Part shown: in pieces, positions 1-12,099 of the stretch | Numbering within the stretch: position 1 is the stretch's first letter | Layout: each line of letters opens with the position of its first letter | Assembly: GCA_949361645.1 (NCBI GenBank) | Contig: OX442426.1 | Coordinates: forward strand, 4,763,327-4,827,326 | Length of the DNA: 64,000 nucleotides | Source of the DNA: Spongilla lacustris | Lineage: Eukaryota; Porifera; Demospongiae; Spongillida; Spongillidae | Reading direction: 5' to 3' | The notes under the pieces: generated by a model | What the model was told of the DNA's origin: nothing | The model's input: only the letters and a program-made list of their open reading frames with translations | Databases searched by the model: none | Translations under genes and position numbers: made by a program

Positions 1-3000
1 ATTGGAGGGCTTCTAGGAGCACTCTTCAACAGCCTCAACAAGTGCATCACAATGCATCGAATGAAGTATCTGCAGAAAAGACAAGGAGCCAGAGTATTCT
101 GGAGGTACAGTACACTGCACACATGTCCCACGTGCATGTACAAATGTATTTGGATTTAGTGTTAGCAGCATGTTACAGAGGTATTCATCGCAGTACAGTA
201 CACGCATTACATGTAAGTATGATCTAATGTTTTTAATTATACAAGATATAAAAAACATTCTCTCTGAGAAAGTTAGTGGTATATAGGATTTGAAGGTGTA
301 AAAAGGAAGGGAACAAGGGAGTTAATTATTCCTATATTTAGCACTTAGTAGAACGGCATGCTTATGTTGCTAAATATAGGAATAATTATTGTATCTCCAC
401 TCCCTTGTTCCCTTCCTTTTTACACCACCATTGCCTTCAAATCCTATAAACCACTAACTTTCTTAGAGAGAATGTTTTTTATATCTTGTTTCATTCATTT
501 TTATTACTACTAGTATACTTACAACCGGCCGGCCTGTACGTTTGTACATGTATGACAAAATCAAGTTGTCTTATTGCCTAGCAACACAATGTTTACATTT
601 ATGTTACATTTGCAGCTGTTCTACTGTAGCAGACGCTCGCTTTTGTTCAGGATCCGCATTGTGCGTTGCTAATTTAATGCTAAATATTGGACTATTCATT
701 CAATTTGACCTATTATCGTTGCAAATGACGTTGATCCAAATCGTAACTCTGCTCATCACAGCATACACGCCCTCTTTAAATAGTAGCGCGGTTCGCATTG
801 TACCGAACCCGGGAGGTTTCTAATTCACCGTCTCGGTTTTGGATGTATAATTCCTCTGTATATTTGGCTCTTCTCTGTCGTTACCGTGAAAGCATTTTGA
901 CAACGCTACTTACGCTAGTTAAACATGGCGAACAAACAACAAAAAATAATGGTACCATTATTGTCATGGGAACGCTTGTGCGAAGTACTCAATATGGCGT
1001 AGTTATTGCTATATACCAAATCTGTATATCTGACACCAATGGGCAGTCGGTAGATAAATTCTATATCTAATGGTGCAATTGACCATCTCTAAACCGTTAC
1101 TATCCCGAGTTATACTCACCCAGGAAAAACTGTCGGAGGAGAAATTGGGACTGGGAACGAAAACTACGAGCTCTTTTGTTCTCTTGAAGCGAACTGTTTG
1201 GCGACCTGAACAAAACATGTAAATGATCATTCTTCCATTCTGGTCTGATATAAACAATTAAAACAAAGAGCTAAACTACATGTATCCGTTTCTCTGTTCG
1301 TTAGTTATATTTTTTATATTCATGATATGGCACAAATCCTATATGAGAGTTACTGCTGTAACACTCGATATATACCCATACATGTACACAAAGTAAAGTA
1401 GACCATACATGTACATGTACAAGTACATCCATCACTGCAACAATTAGATCATATGTACATGTAGTTTAATATTATTGCTATAATTATAATTATACATGTA
1501 TATACATGTACACAGTTGACTTTGCTGCATATTGAAAGTGTGTGCGTGTTGCATGTGTTGTTGATTGCCGCAGGGTGTTGGAAGCAGTTGTGATCATCTC
1601 AGCCACCACACTTCTGGTCTTCATCTGTGGTGTGGCCTTCTCTACCTGCACCTTACACGCACAGCCTGTGAGTGTACATGTAAACCTGGTGTGCTTTAAT
1701 TGGGGGGCATTTGCATTTACATATGCATGCATGTACGTGTGAGGTGGAATTTTTGGGGGTGGTTATAATGGTAATGTGTACACATGCACAAATTTAGGTG
1801 TACTTGTTCAGTGGTGCCGTCTAGCAGGTGTGCTCTATTTTTTGCACAGTTGGTGTCACAATTGATAGCCTTCAAATTACAGAATAATAAAAGTGTGGTC
1901 ACAAAGGAGGTTGACATGTACATGCAGCACTCATAACGATGCTTTTGTGTTATGGCCAAATCTTTTCATGTACAACATACAGCTGGGATGAAGTACAGTA
2001 AAGGGCCAGTTTTTCTGCTTTGAGTGAAATGCAGGTGTACGCAGTGTTTTTAGATAAGACTATTTCTTTTGTCCAACTTTGATCATAGTGGAGTACCACT
2101 GGCGCTTTGCATGAATGTTCAAACACTGCATACATGTACCATCCAAATGTGGGCACATGCTAAAAAAAATTAACTCTGATGCAAATGCCAAAAAACGAAG
2201 CCCTTAGAAACGTTTGCTCAGATACACAAAGATTTGTTGTAGCTTCACCAGCTAATGTCACGTGATAGTAAATAACATTAACACATACAATTATTGTTAT
2301 GTGTATATAGGCATTCATGAATGTACAAATGTACATGTACCATGTGAATGTACATGTATTTCATAGATTGAAATGGATAATTCAAGCGCTATTTATAAGT
2401 CTGAGATGAACAGCTACTTCTGCCCACCCACTGATGATGCTGGAGGCACTGAATACCACAACGACATGACCACAATTCTTTTCAACCCCCAAGAGGTGGC
2501 CACACAGCTTCTCTTTCATCTCAAAGGTGAGGCCAGAAATTTTTTAGTGCAAGGTTATAATATTGGGGTTCTCTCTCCTCCCCCTCCCCCCCCCCCCCCC
2601 CTTTCCCTGCTCTCAGATGAATTCACTCTCTCCACACTGTGGATAGTTTTTGTTCTGTACTTCTTAATAACCTGCTGGACGCTGGGGACTGCGGTATCCA
2701 GTGGTCTGTTCATTCCTTCCATCGTCACGGGAGCCCTGTATGGTCTTCTGATTATCACCTTCTTTGAGTAAGCTGAGAATGTGTGTGCAAATAGGTGCTT
2801 GCATGCCTCTTTGTAGTTTTAAGTTTCTAAATACATGTACATGTGCATGCATGTATATTGTGCAGTGCTCTGTACATGTACATGTACATGTATGTAGATG
2901 GTCTTGTGGTGTAATGTGTGAGCATTTTGGGTGTCAGCTAACAACCCTTCCAGTCTTTGGGTATTATGATATGCTGCCACAGCATTCCTGTACGGTCATG

Positions 3001-6000
3001 ACCACTGGAGCTATCAACTTACATGTTACATGTATGCTATACATGTATACCACTTTGCAATACATGTAGCCACGTTAAATTGTGATTTAGAGCAATCCAT
3101 ATGTAATGGAAATTGTCACAACTGGATAAATCAGGATTAATCATGATTTTTAGCACGATGATTTTTCCAGCATGTGTACATGTACATTTACATGTTATAT
3201 AATGGACTTATGATCTAACCCGTGCAGTTTTATCCAATTTTATTTAAATCCACACATACATGTACATGTTCATGTAAAGTAGCACCTTGCCTAATATCCC
3301 AGCCTGGAGTAAGGTTATTTCAACTGGATGATCATCCAGTTAGTTACAGTAGTACACCACTAGCATATGTACATATGTGCAGTTACATGTACATTTGTAC
3401 AGGTTACATGTGTATAGTTACCAGCTGGTGTGCATGTACACATACATATGAAACGACAGAACAGTATCTGTTATGTCAGTTCTTCTTTTAACACAGGACA
3501 TACAACATACCATTGATTAGCTCAATATTTCGTGAGGTGTATCCTGGTACATATGCACTGATTGGGGCAGCATCCTTCCTTGCTGGTGTGATGAGGATGA
3601 CCCTCAGCCTCACCGTCATCATGATCGAGGCAACACAACAAGTTACATTTGGTGTGCCCATTATGGTCAGCGTCATGGTAAGGCATACCACTCTACACTC
3701 ATGGTAGGACCGTACCACTCTACACTCATGGTAGGACCGTACCACTCTACACTCATGGTACATGTAGGTCATAACACTAGACTCATGGTACATGTAGGTC
3801 ATACCACTACACTCCGCTACATGTAAATGTATGCTATGTTTCCCATGGTTGATGTGCATACATCTACATGCATTATTAATGATTTAACCTGTCCATATTC
3901 TATGTTGCCAACTATGAGCGACATATCACACATGCCCGTGTATATATATATACACTTGTACATGTACATGTGTATGCACTTGTACATGTACATGTGTATG
4001 CACTTGTACATGTACATGTGTATGCACTTGTACATGTACATGTGTATGCACTTGTACATGTACATGTGTATGCACTTGTACATGTACATGTGTATGCACT
4101 TGTACATGTACATGTGTATGTAATAATTTATTTTATTATTGTTGATTTCACTTTACATGTAGGTTGCCAAATGGGTAGGCGATGTATTTACTGAAGGTAT
4201 ATATGACATCAACATCCGATTGAAGAAGATTCCTTATATGGAATGGGACTCACCAGAACATATGGATAGGTCTGGGCACCTTGTAGTACATATAGCCAAC
4301 ATTTGCCCATCATACATGTACATACATTGTACATGAATGTAAATTCTTGTTACTATGCATAAATACATTAGTTATTACATGTAATTGCTAAGAGGGAAAA
4401 AAAATCGCACCAAGTCCCTCTACAATCAAGTGAAGTCATGGCGATATTTATTGACATAATTTGGGCAAGTCTGTCCTCCGTTGAATTAACCTAATAATAT
4501 AGTTTTTCATTCAAATAAAAGTTTATTTTTAAAATGACACATATGTAGATATGATTATGGTCTGTTGATACTGGTTAAAAATGAGCACAAATGTTGCATA
4601 TCTATACATTGTAAATGTAAATATGTCCGACTACATGTACACATACAGTGTACATATGCATACATGTACATGTACATGTAGCTAAAATGATGTGCATATT
4701 TTCCTTCCAAGTTTTCATTTTCCAACCACTATTACACATCCATGTACATGTATGTTGTGCTGTACATGCATATGTACACAATTGTACATTAGCATTTATA
4801 TTTTGTACGTATGTACTTGTACATGTACCTGGGACCTAATAATTGCAACAGCAATAGTGGAATCTGGTGTTTTGCTAATCATATTCATGACACTTCAAAT
4901 CCTACATAGGACCTACTAACGTAGGTCCCAATACAGTATAATTCTATCCATGCATTTTCAAACTGTGCAGCACTATATATTACACTATACTACATGTTCA
5001 TGTACATAACTACATGTACTGTATGTACATGTGCATGCACATACATGTAAATGTACACATACCATGTACACATGTATGTGCATTGCAGGCTGTCAGCTGA
5101 GGACATCATGAGTAAAGACGTCAAGTACCTTCCACTCATCAGCAAGGTGGAGACCGTTGACAGCCTCCTTCGGACCACCACCCACAGTGCATTCCCCATT
5201 GTGGAGGACAGCACCTCTGCAAACACCAAAGTGCCCCTTCTGTACCGCGCAAAAAGGCTGATATCTGAGGGGGAGGAGGAGGAGACATCACTGGAGCTGA
5301 CATTGGACTCCATGTACCAGAGGAAGGTGCAACCTCAACAGCCCTCTGGGAAGGATGGTCATGCCTTCCTGAATGCAGTCAACATATCACCTGGGGACGA
5401 TAGCTCCAATGACCAAGAGGGGGAGAAGCAGTTGGTCCTTCATGGGCTTATCCTGCGGACACAGCTGGTTACATTGCTCAAAAACAGCGTTTTTATTGAC
5501 GAGAATGAGCAGGTCGACACTTGTGTGGGATGTGTGCATGATTCACATACATGTACATGGTGTATAACTCCTAAAAATAAAAGTTTGTATTTTTAAATCA
5601 TAATTTATGTATTCATGAATATGCATATTGAGCCATACACCTGTACCACCTGCCTTTATTAAATGTAATGCAAATGCACAAAGTGTTTAGAATTTCATCA
5701 GGTATATTTTTGGGGACAATGTAGTTACAATTTGATTTCTTGGATGTGGTTGGAAGATACATGTAATAAAAGTGTACATGTTTTACTTCAGGCTGATCCG
5801 AAATCCGTACTGACCCATAACCAAATGATGATAGAGTACCCAAGATTCAGCGAAAACCTCAAAAGAGAACTGACAGATGAAGAAAAGGCAAAGTATATTG
5901 TAAGCAATGAAAATCATGTATGCTGATCACAATTATGTATACATGTACATGTGTGCTGTCATGCAGGGATGTATGGTGTACTAGTAACATGTACATTGAC

Positions 6001-6827
6001 GCAAAGTCATTTAAGTGTTGTCGTGTACACATGTACATGTATGGACAATTCTGGTTTTCATGAGTTTGTCACTCCTTATTGTGTACACTGCCATGTACCC
6101 ACCCACCACCCTTTATTACCCCTAGGACCTGTCTCCTTACATGAACCCTTGTCCATACCTTATTACTTCAAAGTCACCTCTTCCACAAGTGTTCACTCTC
6201 TTTCGCACAATGGGACTTCGTCACCTGCCTGTCATCAAGGCAACTGGAAGTGTGAGTAAAAAAAAATGCACCTGAGTGTTTAATGGTTTAAACTAACCTG
6301 CAATGCATTATTTTGGCACTACAAACTACATACACACATACATGTAGAGTTGATGTTCTGCATGCAATATCAAAATCAAAATGTTTAGTTCATTTTAGGA
6401 AAGTATAGAAATAGAATCAGAAGTTTTAAGTCTACATGTAGGTACATTTTCCCTCAAATGTACATGTCAAATAACATAGCCCATACATGTTACATACTTG
6501 TACGTAGCGGTTACAAGCAAGCAACGTGTAAATTCAATATATGATGGTTAATTTGGTTCAAATTGTTAGATGTACTGTACATGTACATGTACACACACAA
6601 TGTACACATACAATGTAGCAGCAAACAATAACAAAAGACACCAGAATGTGCCTTTAATACGTGGTATTAGATACATGCACATGTAAGTGGAACTACAATG
6701 TAAAAGGTCAGGCCTGTCTCTCTTACTGCAGTTTGTAGGGATCATCACTCGACATGATCTGACACATGAGAACCTCCACCATATAAGGAAAGAGAAGAAG
6801 TCTTCAAGGGTATCCACATACCACTAA
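1..6827 (+). CDS. CLCN6: ClC-6-type Cl-/H+ exchanger, 3' ten exons (5' end outside window)
   Basis: Intracellular (late endosome/lysosome type) chloride/proton exchanger. Exons read from splice sites: 1-104, 1574-1667, 2367-2526, 2617-2767, 3497-3677, 4163-4269, 5089-5512, 5792-5899, 6126-6251, 6732-6827. Phases agree throughout and give 516 codons plus TAA. Visible motifs: [14 protein letters not shown] in exon 1; the ClC signature SSGLFIPS in exon 4; [14 protein letters not shown] in exon 5; VAKWVGD and GIYDI in exon 6; CBS1 starting [24 protein letters not shown]2 with [18 protein letters not shown] and GIITRHDL. The [10 protein letters not shown] and [10 protein letters not shown] blocks and the long acidic CBS insert fit ClC-6 better than ClC-7; this comparison is from memory. 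The GKEGP selectivity segment and gating glutamate lie upstream of the window. Exon 6 has a weak donor (GTCTGG). Introns are 90-1470 bp and full of repeats. Confidence 0.93.
241..489. mobile_element. Palindromic MITE, copy 1 (in ClC intron 1)
   Basis: Two arms of about 100 bp form an imperfect inverted repeat: ACAAGATATAAAAAACATTC at the left and its complement ending in ATATCTTGT at the right, around a short loop near 340-388. Both arms carry GAAGGGAACAAGGGA and GGATTTGAAGG. A second copy lies at 15,637-15,893 and a half copy at about 10,405-10,545. No open reading frame; non-autonomous. The 500-830 segment to the right also resembles 15,900-16,260, so the true repeat is longer than the hairpin. 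Confidence 0.8.
500..830. repeat. Dispersed repeat flanking the palindromic MITE
   Basis: Shares GCAACACAATGT, CACATTTGCAGCTGTTCT-like and GATTCGCATTGTACC-like blocks with 15,990-16,260 in the same orientation, directly after the second MITE copy. No coding potential recognised. The rest of intron 1 (830-1573) holds only AT-rich DNA with TACATGTA tracts. Confidence 0.55.
3678..3812. repeat. 27-bp minisatellite in ClC intron
   Basis: Begins right after the exon 5 donor. About five degenerate units contain ACTCTACACTCATGGTA followed by GGACCGT or CATGTAGGTCAT. Purely intronic. Confidence 0.8.
3952..4121. repeat. 24-bp minisatellite, about 7 units
   Basis: Near-perfect tandem units of TGCACTTGTACATGTACATG plus TGTA, sitting 40 bp upstream of the exon 6 acceptor region. 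Each unit contains the genome-wide palindrome ACATGTACATGT. Confidence 0.9.
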
Positions 6828-7174
6828 CATCGGATAGTAATGCATAGATGGCTCTATGTACATGTATAGTACATCATCGTGTTTATTTGTTATATGTACC
6901 TTGTGGACATATAGTTATTATGTTCTTGTATTATTACATTTTGGCTGTGTTATGAAAATGTGTTTTGCAACCTAAGGAGTCTACAGCAACAATGTTTCCA
7001 TTTACATGTACTATAAAATAATTTTATTCTTCATATCTTTGATTTGTCTCATATTTAAACTTAACTTCCCTACTTTCTAATTGAAAATACGTACCTGTTT
7101 CCATTCTGCCTAATGTAATTCATATATTACCACTGTAAGACAACATAACAATCACCTAAAAGCCCCCCAAAGAG

Positions 7175-7640
7175 TTTCCCACCTTCCTGCAGGTGCCACC
7201 CTGGTAGCACTTTCCAAGCTGATACCAAACTGCCCACCAGATGTACATGTATGTCCAGCAGCTAACAGGGTAATATGTCTATATGTATGCTACTTACTAC
7301 AAAACAATACCATGGAGTTTTTTTCTTCCTTACCAACTTGGTGTGACTTGCCCCAATGAAACTGAGAAAGTTATACACAATGTGAGGCAATGTGCATTTG
7401 TATAGTCAACCATATTGGATGGATGATGGTTTTGTTCTACTCAAAGTTGATCTCAGCAATGTGTCTAGACAATCAGTTCTGAATGAATGTGTAACACACT
7501 TTCTTGAATTACTCAGTGCCTTGGGCCTCATGGTGTTATGTTCAACACCCTTCGTTATAGCTTAACTTTAGGCATTTTCAAGGTGGTACTCCTGGGTCCT
7601 TAATTCCTTTTTGCATTAGTCATCCTAATGTTCAATTATA
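7175..7640 (+). pseudogene. Decayed RT core of the R2-like non-LTR element
   Basis: Conceptual reading gives FLAGATLVALSKLIPNC, then YQLGVTCPN and EKVIHNVRQC, then KVDLSN joined to VSRQSVLNEC, and QGGTPGSLIPFC. These align in order with FLAGGSLTAL, LQMGVACPS, EKIIHGLRHC, KIDMRNAFNLVSRQALLDEC and QQGNPLGPMFFC of the full-length element at 57.7-61.2 kb. Frames are interrupted, and the AFNL residues next to the catalytic Asp are deleted, so the copy is dead. It is followed head-on by a minus-strand C-terminal relic. Confidence 0.75.
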
Positions 7641-7702
7641 AACAAGACCGGCATATGTACATGTAATTCCTTCACTAAAAGAAGCAAGGAGTCAATAAAC
7701 TG

Positions 7703-8225
7703 AAGACCTACATGTAGCTAATATGGCCCTCGCGTTGGCATTGACTAGAACGATGCTTAGCTTTCTGTACAGAGCCGACACAGCCGAAGACTTGGGACGA
7801 GCCGTGTGTGTAGTAATTTGTTATATATGAACATGTATGTAACACACAATTATGCATATGATCAGCAGTAATTTGCAATGGTCTTGCAAGGATAGCCCTG
7901 GCATTTGCTCGCACCAGTATGATATGCTTTTTTCAGGTGGCCATACAGGTTGGAGACCACCTTGGACTTGGGGGTGTTGGTCCTTGTGGCAAGGTGTGAT
8001 GCAAGTCTTGATAAAGCTTGGCAGCAGGCTTGCTGCAGAGTTCATTAGAAGCTAGGATGTCAGCAGGACATATGTGCTGGTGCTCACATCCAAGTCCATT
8101 GCCAGCTTCTGCCTTGGCGATGATGCAGGCACGATGACAGGATTGGAGTCCTAATCCGACAACACACACAGAAACAAAGTTATGAAGGAAGAAGATCCCT
8201 TGCCATTTCAACCAAGACATGCAGA
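7703..8225 (-). pseudogene. Decayed C-terminal endonuclease part of R2-like element
   Basis: On the minus strand the reading gives AEAGNGLG, CPADILA and, at the 3' end, [13 protein letters not shown]. These match VEAGSGLG, RPADILI and MRANARALLSR of the complete element. Several frameshifts and stops. Its last 130 bp (tail with GCCGACACAGCCGAAGACTT) are nearly the reverse complement of 27,740-27,830, so the two belong to one subfamily. Confidence 0.72.
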
Positions 8226-8378
8226 TGGCCAGGAGGGATGACAGCCTTGGAAATATTTCCTGGGCCTCCCTTCTCCAGCTGCCATAAATAGTACTTTATA
8301 AGCTTCAGCTGTTATTTACACAAGAAACAAATGCATGGTTGTTTTAGCAAATTTAATTGATGTTGGACTAAGAGACAA

Positions 8379-8816
8379 TCACATATATAGCAAGTATAAA
8401 CAAATTTGTCCCATTTTTTGATTAGCAATTCGGTTCATAGGTAGACTTGATTTAAACATATCTCCTGAGTACACTCCATAGGCTTCATTTAGTTGTGTTG
8501 TTTCATCACTTTTCTGATATGCTTCATTTGCTTCCAGTGTTACATCATCACAATGTGCAGTGATAGGTGTGGTGTTAATACTTGGTGATGTGACATCCAA
8601 GGCAATGTCCGTCTTGTGCTTAACTTAATATGATTGTATCAATACATACATATGACCACATTCCATGAGCTTATTCACAGCATCTGTAACTGACATTAGC
8701 ATCTTTGTGTGGTATTTTCTTCTGCATAGAATAATGCTATTTGTTACAGCTGTGGTCACCACTACATGTACAGCTAAGATGATAAAAGAGATAATTAACG
8801 ATAGAGATAATTTCAT
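8379..8816 (-). pseudogene. Possible membrane-protein remnant: TM helix plus tyrosine-bearing tail
   Basis: Two open stretches lie in the same minus-strand frame (8816-8628 and 8600-8379), separated by one stop. The first holds a hydrophobic run IISFIILAVHVVVTTAVT followed by basic residues RRKYH, as in a single-pass receptor. The second holds NEAYQ and NEAYGVYS, resembling tyrosine motifs of receptor tails. Layout resembles the TM and juxtamembrane exons of the RTKs in this window, but there is no clear sequence match. A spliced exon pair is possible, though the gap is too short for a normal intron. Confidence 0.3.
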
Positions 8817-8879
8817 GCCACATGTGCTTTGTTACATATTACCTATCAAGCAGATGACTACCGACTTTAAGCCCAGCTT

Positions 8880-9290
8880 ACATTGTGCATCTATTAATAT
8901 TGCTGCAAAGGATTTCCAAAGGTCTACTCGTCTGCTTAAGGGTCTTCTTACGCTTGATATCCTACACTTTGTATTCATATCCTATGTCAGAACGATTCTT
9001 GAATATAATTCTCCAATGTGGAATCCATGGCTATTACAAGACATTAGATGTGTTGAAAGGGTTCAGCGCTTTTTCACCAGAGCTATTTTTAAACTAGTAA
9101 AGCTGCCCACTATGAGCTATGCTGATTGTCTTCTGCGTAGGTTTTCATTAATTGGAGTATTGCAGAGTGTTTTTAGATCTCCTTATGTGTTTTAAGATTG
9201 TGAAAAACCTTGTTGATCTCGATGCATCAGAATTTTTCCACATTAACTTGTCGCCATATGTTACAAGAGGTAACTCCATTATACTATTAT
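8880..9290 (+). pseudogene. 3' RT fragment of a CR1/jockey-like LINE
   Basis: Contains FISYVRTILEYNSPMWNP, LLQDIRCVERVQRFFTRAI and YADCLLRRFSLIGVL, the conserved block after the RT domain of many LINEs (YVRPILEY..VW.P, IE.VQRRFT). A frameshift near 9,180 is needed to continue into CFKIVKNLVDLDASEFF and SPYVTRGNS. Different family from the R2-like element. Confidence 0.75.
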
Positions 9291-9299
9291 GGTGTTGAC

Positions 9300-10400
9300 A
9301 ATGAGTTTTGTTGTGCTGAGATTCAAGGAGGACAATGCAAAATTTATGAAGATGCCATACATGTATGAAATGAGGTGTCTAATGCCCAGCAATTATGTGT
9401 GGTTAATCAAGACTGATCAGAGAATTGCAACCGCTATCGAATGCAAATACGATATAAATTTGCATATGATATGTTTTTTTTTAAATGTTCAAAAACGATG
9501 TGTTAAATAACATAGAACAGAGCAAAATAAAGTTCATGATAGGGTGATATTTTACACCAGCTCTGCAGAGGCAATTCACTGATTATTATCTAAATGCAAA
9601 TATATTCCCAATCTTCAGCCTACACATGTTAGGAATGTCAATTTATAACAATCAGATTTCCATCACAAATTAGTTTAGAGCTGTGGGAGTATCTCTCAAC
9701 ATCTCATCAGTTATCTTGATACCTCACCGAAAAATAAATATAAAGAAGAGATAAAAGCCCTTATCATATGCAAGTTATGACAACACAGCATATCTACATG
9801 TACATTGTAGCCTCTATATTATGCCGGTGTGTGCTTTTGAAATGTGTTGTGTAGATGAGGCTTGTCGAGAGTTATGTAGGATTTGATCCATGTCATTAAA
9901 TTTATCATCCCCATTGCACATGTCCCTCTATAACTATTGTGTCCTTGGATTGGAACATGTGGAACATGCTGCAACAGAGTTAGTTGTGGTTATAGTGTGT
10001 AGAGAGCTGATGACAATGTCAATAATGCATTGTACACCAACCAGTATTTCTTAATTGCAAACTGCACACTGGGCTATCAGTCCTTGAGCAGAAATAGTTT
10101 GTACCCTTTAATTATTTCCCAGCTTCAATGTGCTACTCTTTTTGCTATTGCCATATATTCGGATCCCAAAGACTCATTAATAATGACGAAGTAAATGTCA
10201 AATTAAATGTCTATTGAACTGATTATATAAAAACTTATCACACATGACAAATTACAACCCAGCTATTAAACTATAAGTTATGATGCATAAGCTCTATTGC
10301 ATCACGATTTATGAAATTGAATGTTTAGATTCTGCCTATCCAAACTTGACTGTTAAAAGCATCCTGCTATGAATAGAAAGTAATGACATGAGTGAATAAA
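9300..10400. other. AT-rich spacer, nothing recognised
   Basis: Only short open frames with no motif or composition suggesting a gene; one TACATGTACATTGTA tract near 9,795. Confidence 0.5.
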
Positions 10401-10404
10401 AACT

Positions 10405-10545
10405 TTCTCTATGAGAAAGTGGGTGATATGTGGTATATAGGATTTGAAGGCAATAGTGGTATAAAAAGCAGGGAAACAAAAGGAAAAATGAAATTGTCCT
10501 ATATTTTTGGATGGGATGTTAAATTGTTTATGTACTACATATAAG
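10405..10545. mobile_element. Half copy of the palindromic MITE
   Basis: Matches the left arm of the MITE at 241-489 (TGAGAAAGT, GTATATAGGATTTGAAGGCA, GTATAAAAAG, CCTATATTT). The right arm is missing and the DNA continues into a retroelement relic. Confidence 0.65.
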
Positions 10546-10559
10546 ACTATTTTTCCCCC

Positions 10560-11060
10560 CTTATTATTAGACCCTTGTTTCCATGCTTTTCATACTGCAA
10601 AACTAGAAGAGCTAATAGATGTGAGGTATGCAGAGCAGGCATGCAGAGACAAAGAACACAGCCCCAAGCCTCCGTATACCTCAGACCCACGCAACTGTGC
10701 CTGCTGCCAGGCATGCTCTGTGAGGTCCAGAGCAGAACATGTAGCAAAACATTCCTTAAAACTGTCATACATCTGCAAAGGGTCTGAGGAGAGTGGACTG
10801 AGCTATGTTAGCCAGCCTACAAAAACTACCACACACATGAAGGAGGTTGAAAGCCCTTGCGGGGGTCAATGATGGCAATATCCTGAAGCCTGGACAGCAA
10901 CTTCTAGGCTTCAGCCTGCTTGGAGGCAATGAATTTGGTACAGTGGAGTCACTGATATGCGCACCAATATGTAGGTTGGGAGTGAGAGGCTTTGATTGAG
11001 TCCAGAAACATTGTAGTGCCAGACCAGCAGAACACCTCACATTTAGATACATGGTGAGGG
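10560..11060 (-). pseudogene. Decayed R2-like element fragment (between RT and endonuclease)
   Basis: Minus-strand readings give VCGSFCRLANIAQSTLLRP, then MYDSFKECFATCSALD, HAWQQAQLRGSE, GGLGLCSLSLHACSAYLTSI. They match CGGFCKLVHLARSTPP, YDDDVRRCFSECTAID, AWQQAQLSLSRGGLGLRSL and SSAAYISSL of the complete copy, in the right order. Frames are broken. Confidence 0.75.
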
Positions 11061-11725
11061 AACTGAGCAGTGATGACTTTAGTCCCAGCTAAAATACGGT
11101 AAGTCAGTCACCATGATGAGAGAAATAGTAGTTCTCTTCATCCAGATTAGCAATCTGTTAGTATAAGATCAACCTGGTATACCAATTCAATACAGAGTGT
11201 TCCACTAAAAAGTTAATAAATTAACAAAAAATAGTTCATTGTGGTTAGACTTGTACATATAAGAGCAAAAAGACAGACATGCTGCGTGGTGAACTAAAAT
11301 CTTTAATGGTTAATGAAACTGATATTCAGTAAAATCTCTTACATGTAAATCCGTAAAAATTACAAAATTGGCTTTAAATGAAGTGCACACTTACTGCAAT
11401 GATCAAGTTTGGTGGCACCCAAACTACATGTAGACTGAACCTAATCAAAGCACTTTCAAAGCACACCTTTAAAAGAGAGATCCAGAAATAAGTACAGACT
11501 GCTTGAGCTTGCTGCAATGTCATACTAGTACAAGTACAATTGTATACAAATGACTATGACTTAAAGTGTACATGTACACATGTGCATGTACTTGTACATT
11601 GTAGAAAACAATTTTAGCTTGTGATTTATTGCAAACTGCTGTATACATTTCCCAGCCAAGTGAGAGTGGAAATTGTGGACAGAAGAGCCCCTTTAATAGT
11701 TGCCAAACCAACTATTATACATGTA
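11060..11725. other. Spacer left of unit A, nothing recognised
   Basis: AT-rich DNA with TACATGTA tracts and no supported gene. Confidence 0.5.
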
Positions 11726-11763
11726 GCAGTGTTCCCAGCCTATACCCTCTCACACACTCTCAC

Positions 11764-11900
11764 CTCTTCATGAACACTACAGCTGTTTGAAACTGGTTGT
11801 ATTTCAGTTTGAGAAGTTCCTCGATACCGTAGTTCACCACAAAGGCAGCAAGGCTGGTGCAACATCCAATAACCCCCACCAGAAGCCACCTCATAAATGT
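11764..11900 (-). pseudogene. Inverted relic of a ClC-6/7 exon, unit A
   Basis: The minus strand reads FMRWLLVGVIGCC, then LAAFVVNYGIEELLKLKYNQ, ending at a good donor AAGAG|GTGAGA. This matches the exon encoding the first membrane helix of ClC-6/7 (RW...IG..TGL......E.L..LK). The exon body is open in this copy, but the acceptor AG seen in unit B is lost. It is oriented opposite to the ClC gene at 1-6827, whose own version of this exon would lie upstream of the window. Confidence 0.65.
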
Positions 11901-12017
11901 TATGTGATCATAAAGTACACACAACCCATTAAGGCATATGCAGCAATACCAAACTCATGAACACACCACATACAGTACCTGTATGCCTACAGAAGGTACA
12001 TATACATGTACAGTGTA

Positions 12018-12094
12018 CACACACACATACACACATGCACACACACATGCACACATCACACACTCACACAAACACACACAAAAACACACACACA
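12018..12094. repeat. Interrupted (CA)n tract, unit A
   Basis: ACACACAC runs broken by T and A substitutions; corresponds to the much longer perfect (CA)n at 45,763-45,900 in unit B. Confidence 0.8.
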
Positions 12095-12099
12095 TGTAT

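Noticed and set aside
3941..4121. CRISPR-like repeat array
   Set aside because: Units are contiguous with no unique spacers; an ordinary minisatellite in a eukaryotic intron.
3827..4194. Open frames of MYMYMCMHL type in the ClC intron
   Set aside because: Produced by the 24-bp minisatellite; the intron position is fixed by the flanking ClC exons.
8665..9195. 176-codon plus-strand frame as a host gene
   Set aside because: Its second half is a LINE RT tail with a frameshift, and its first half overlaps the antisense membrane remnant; no start or splice support.
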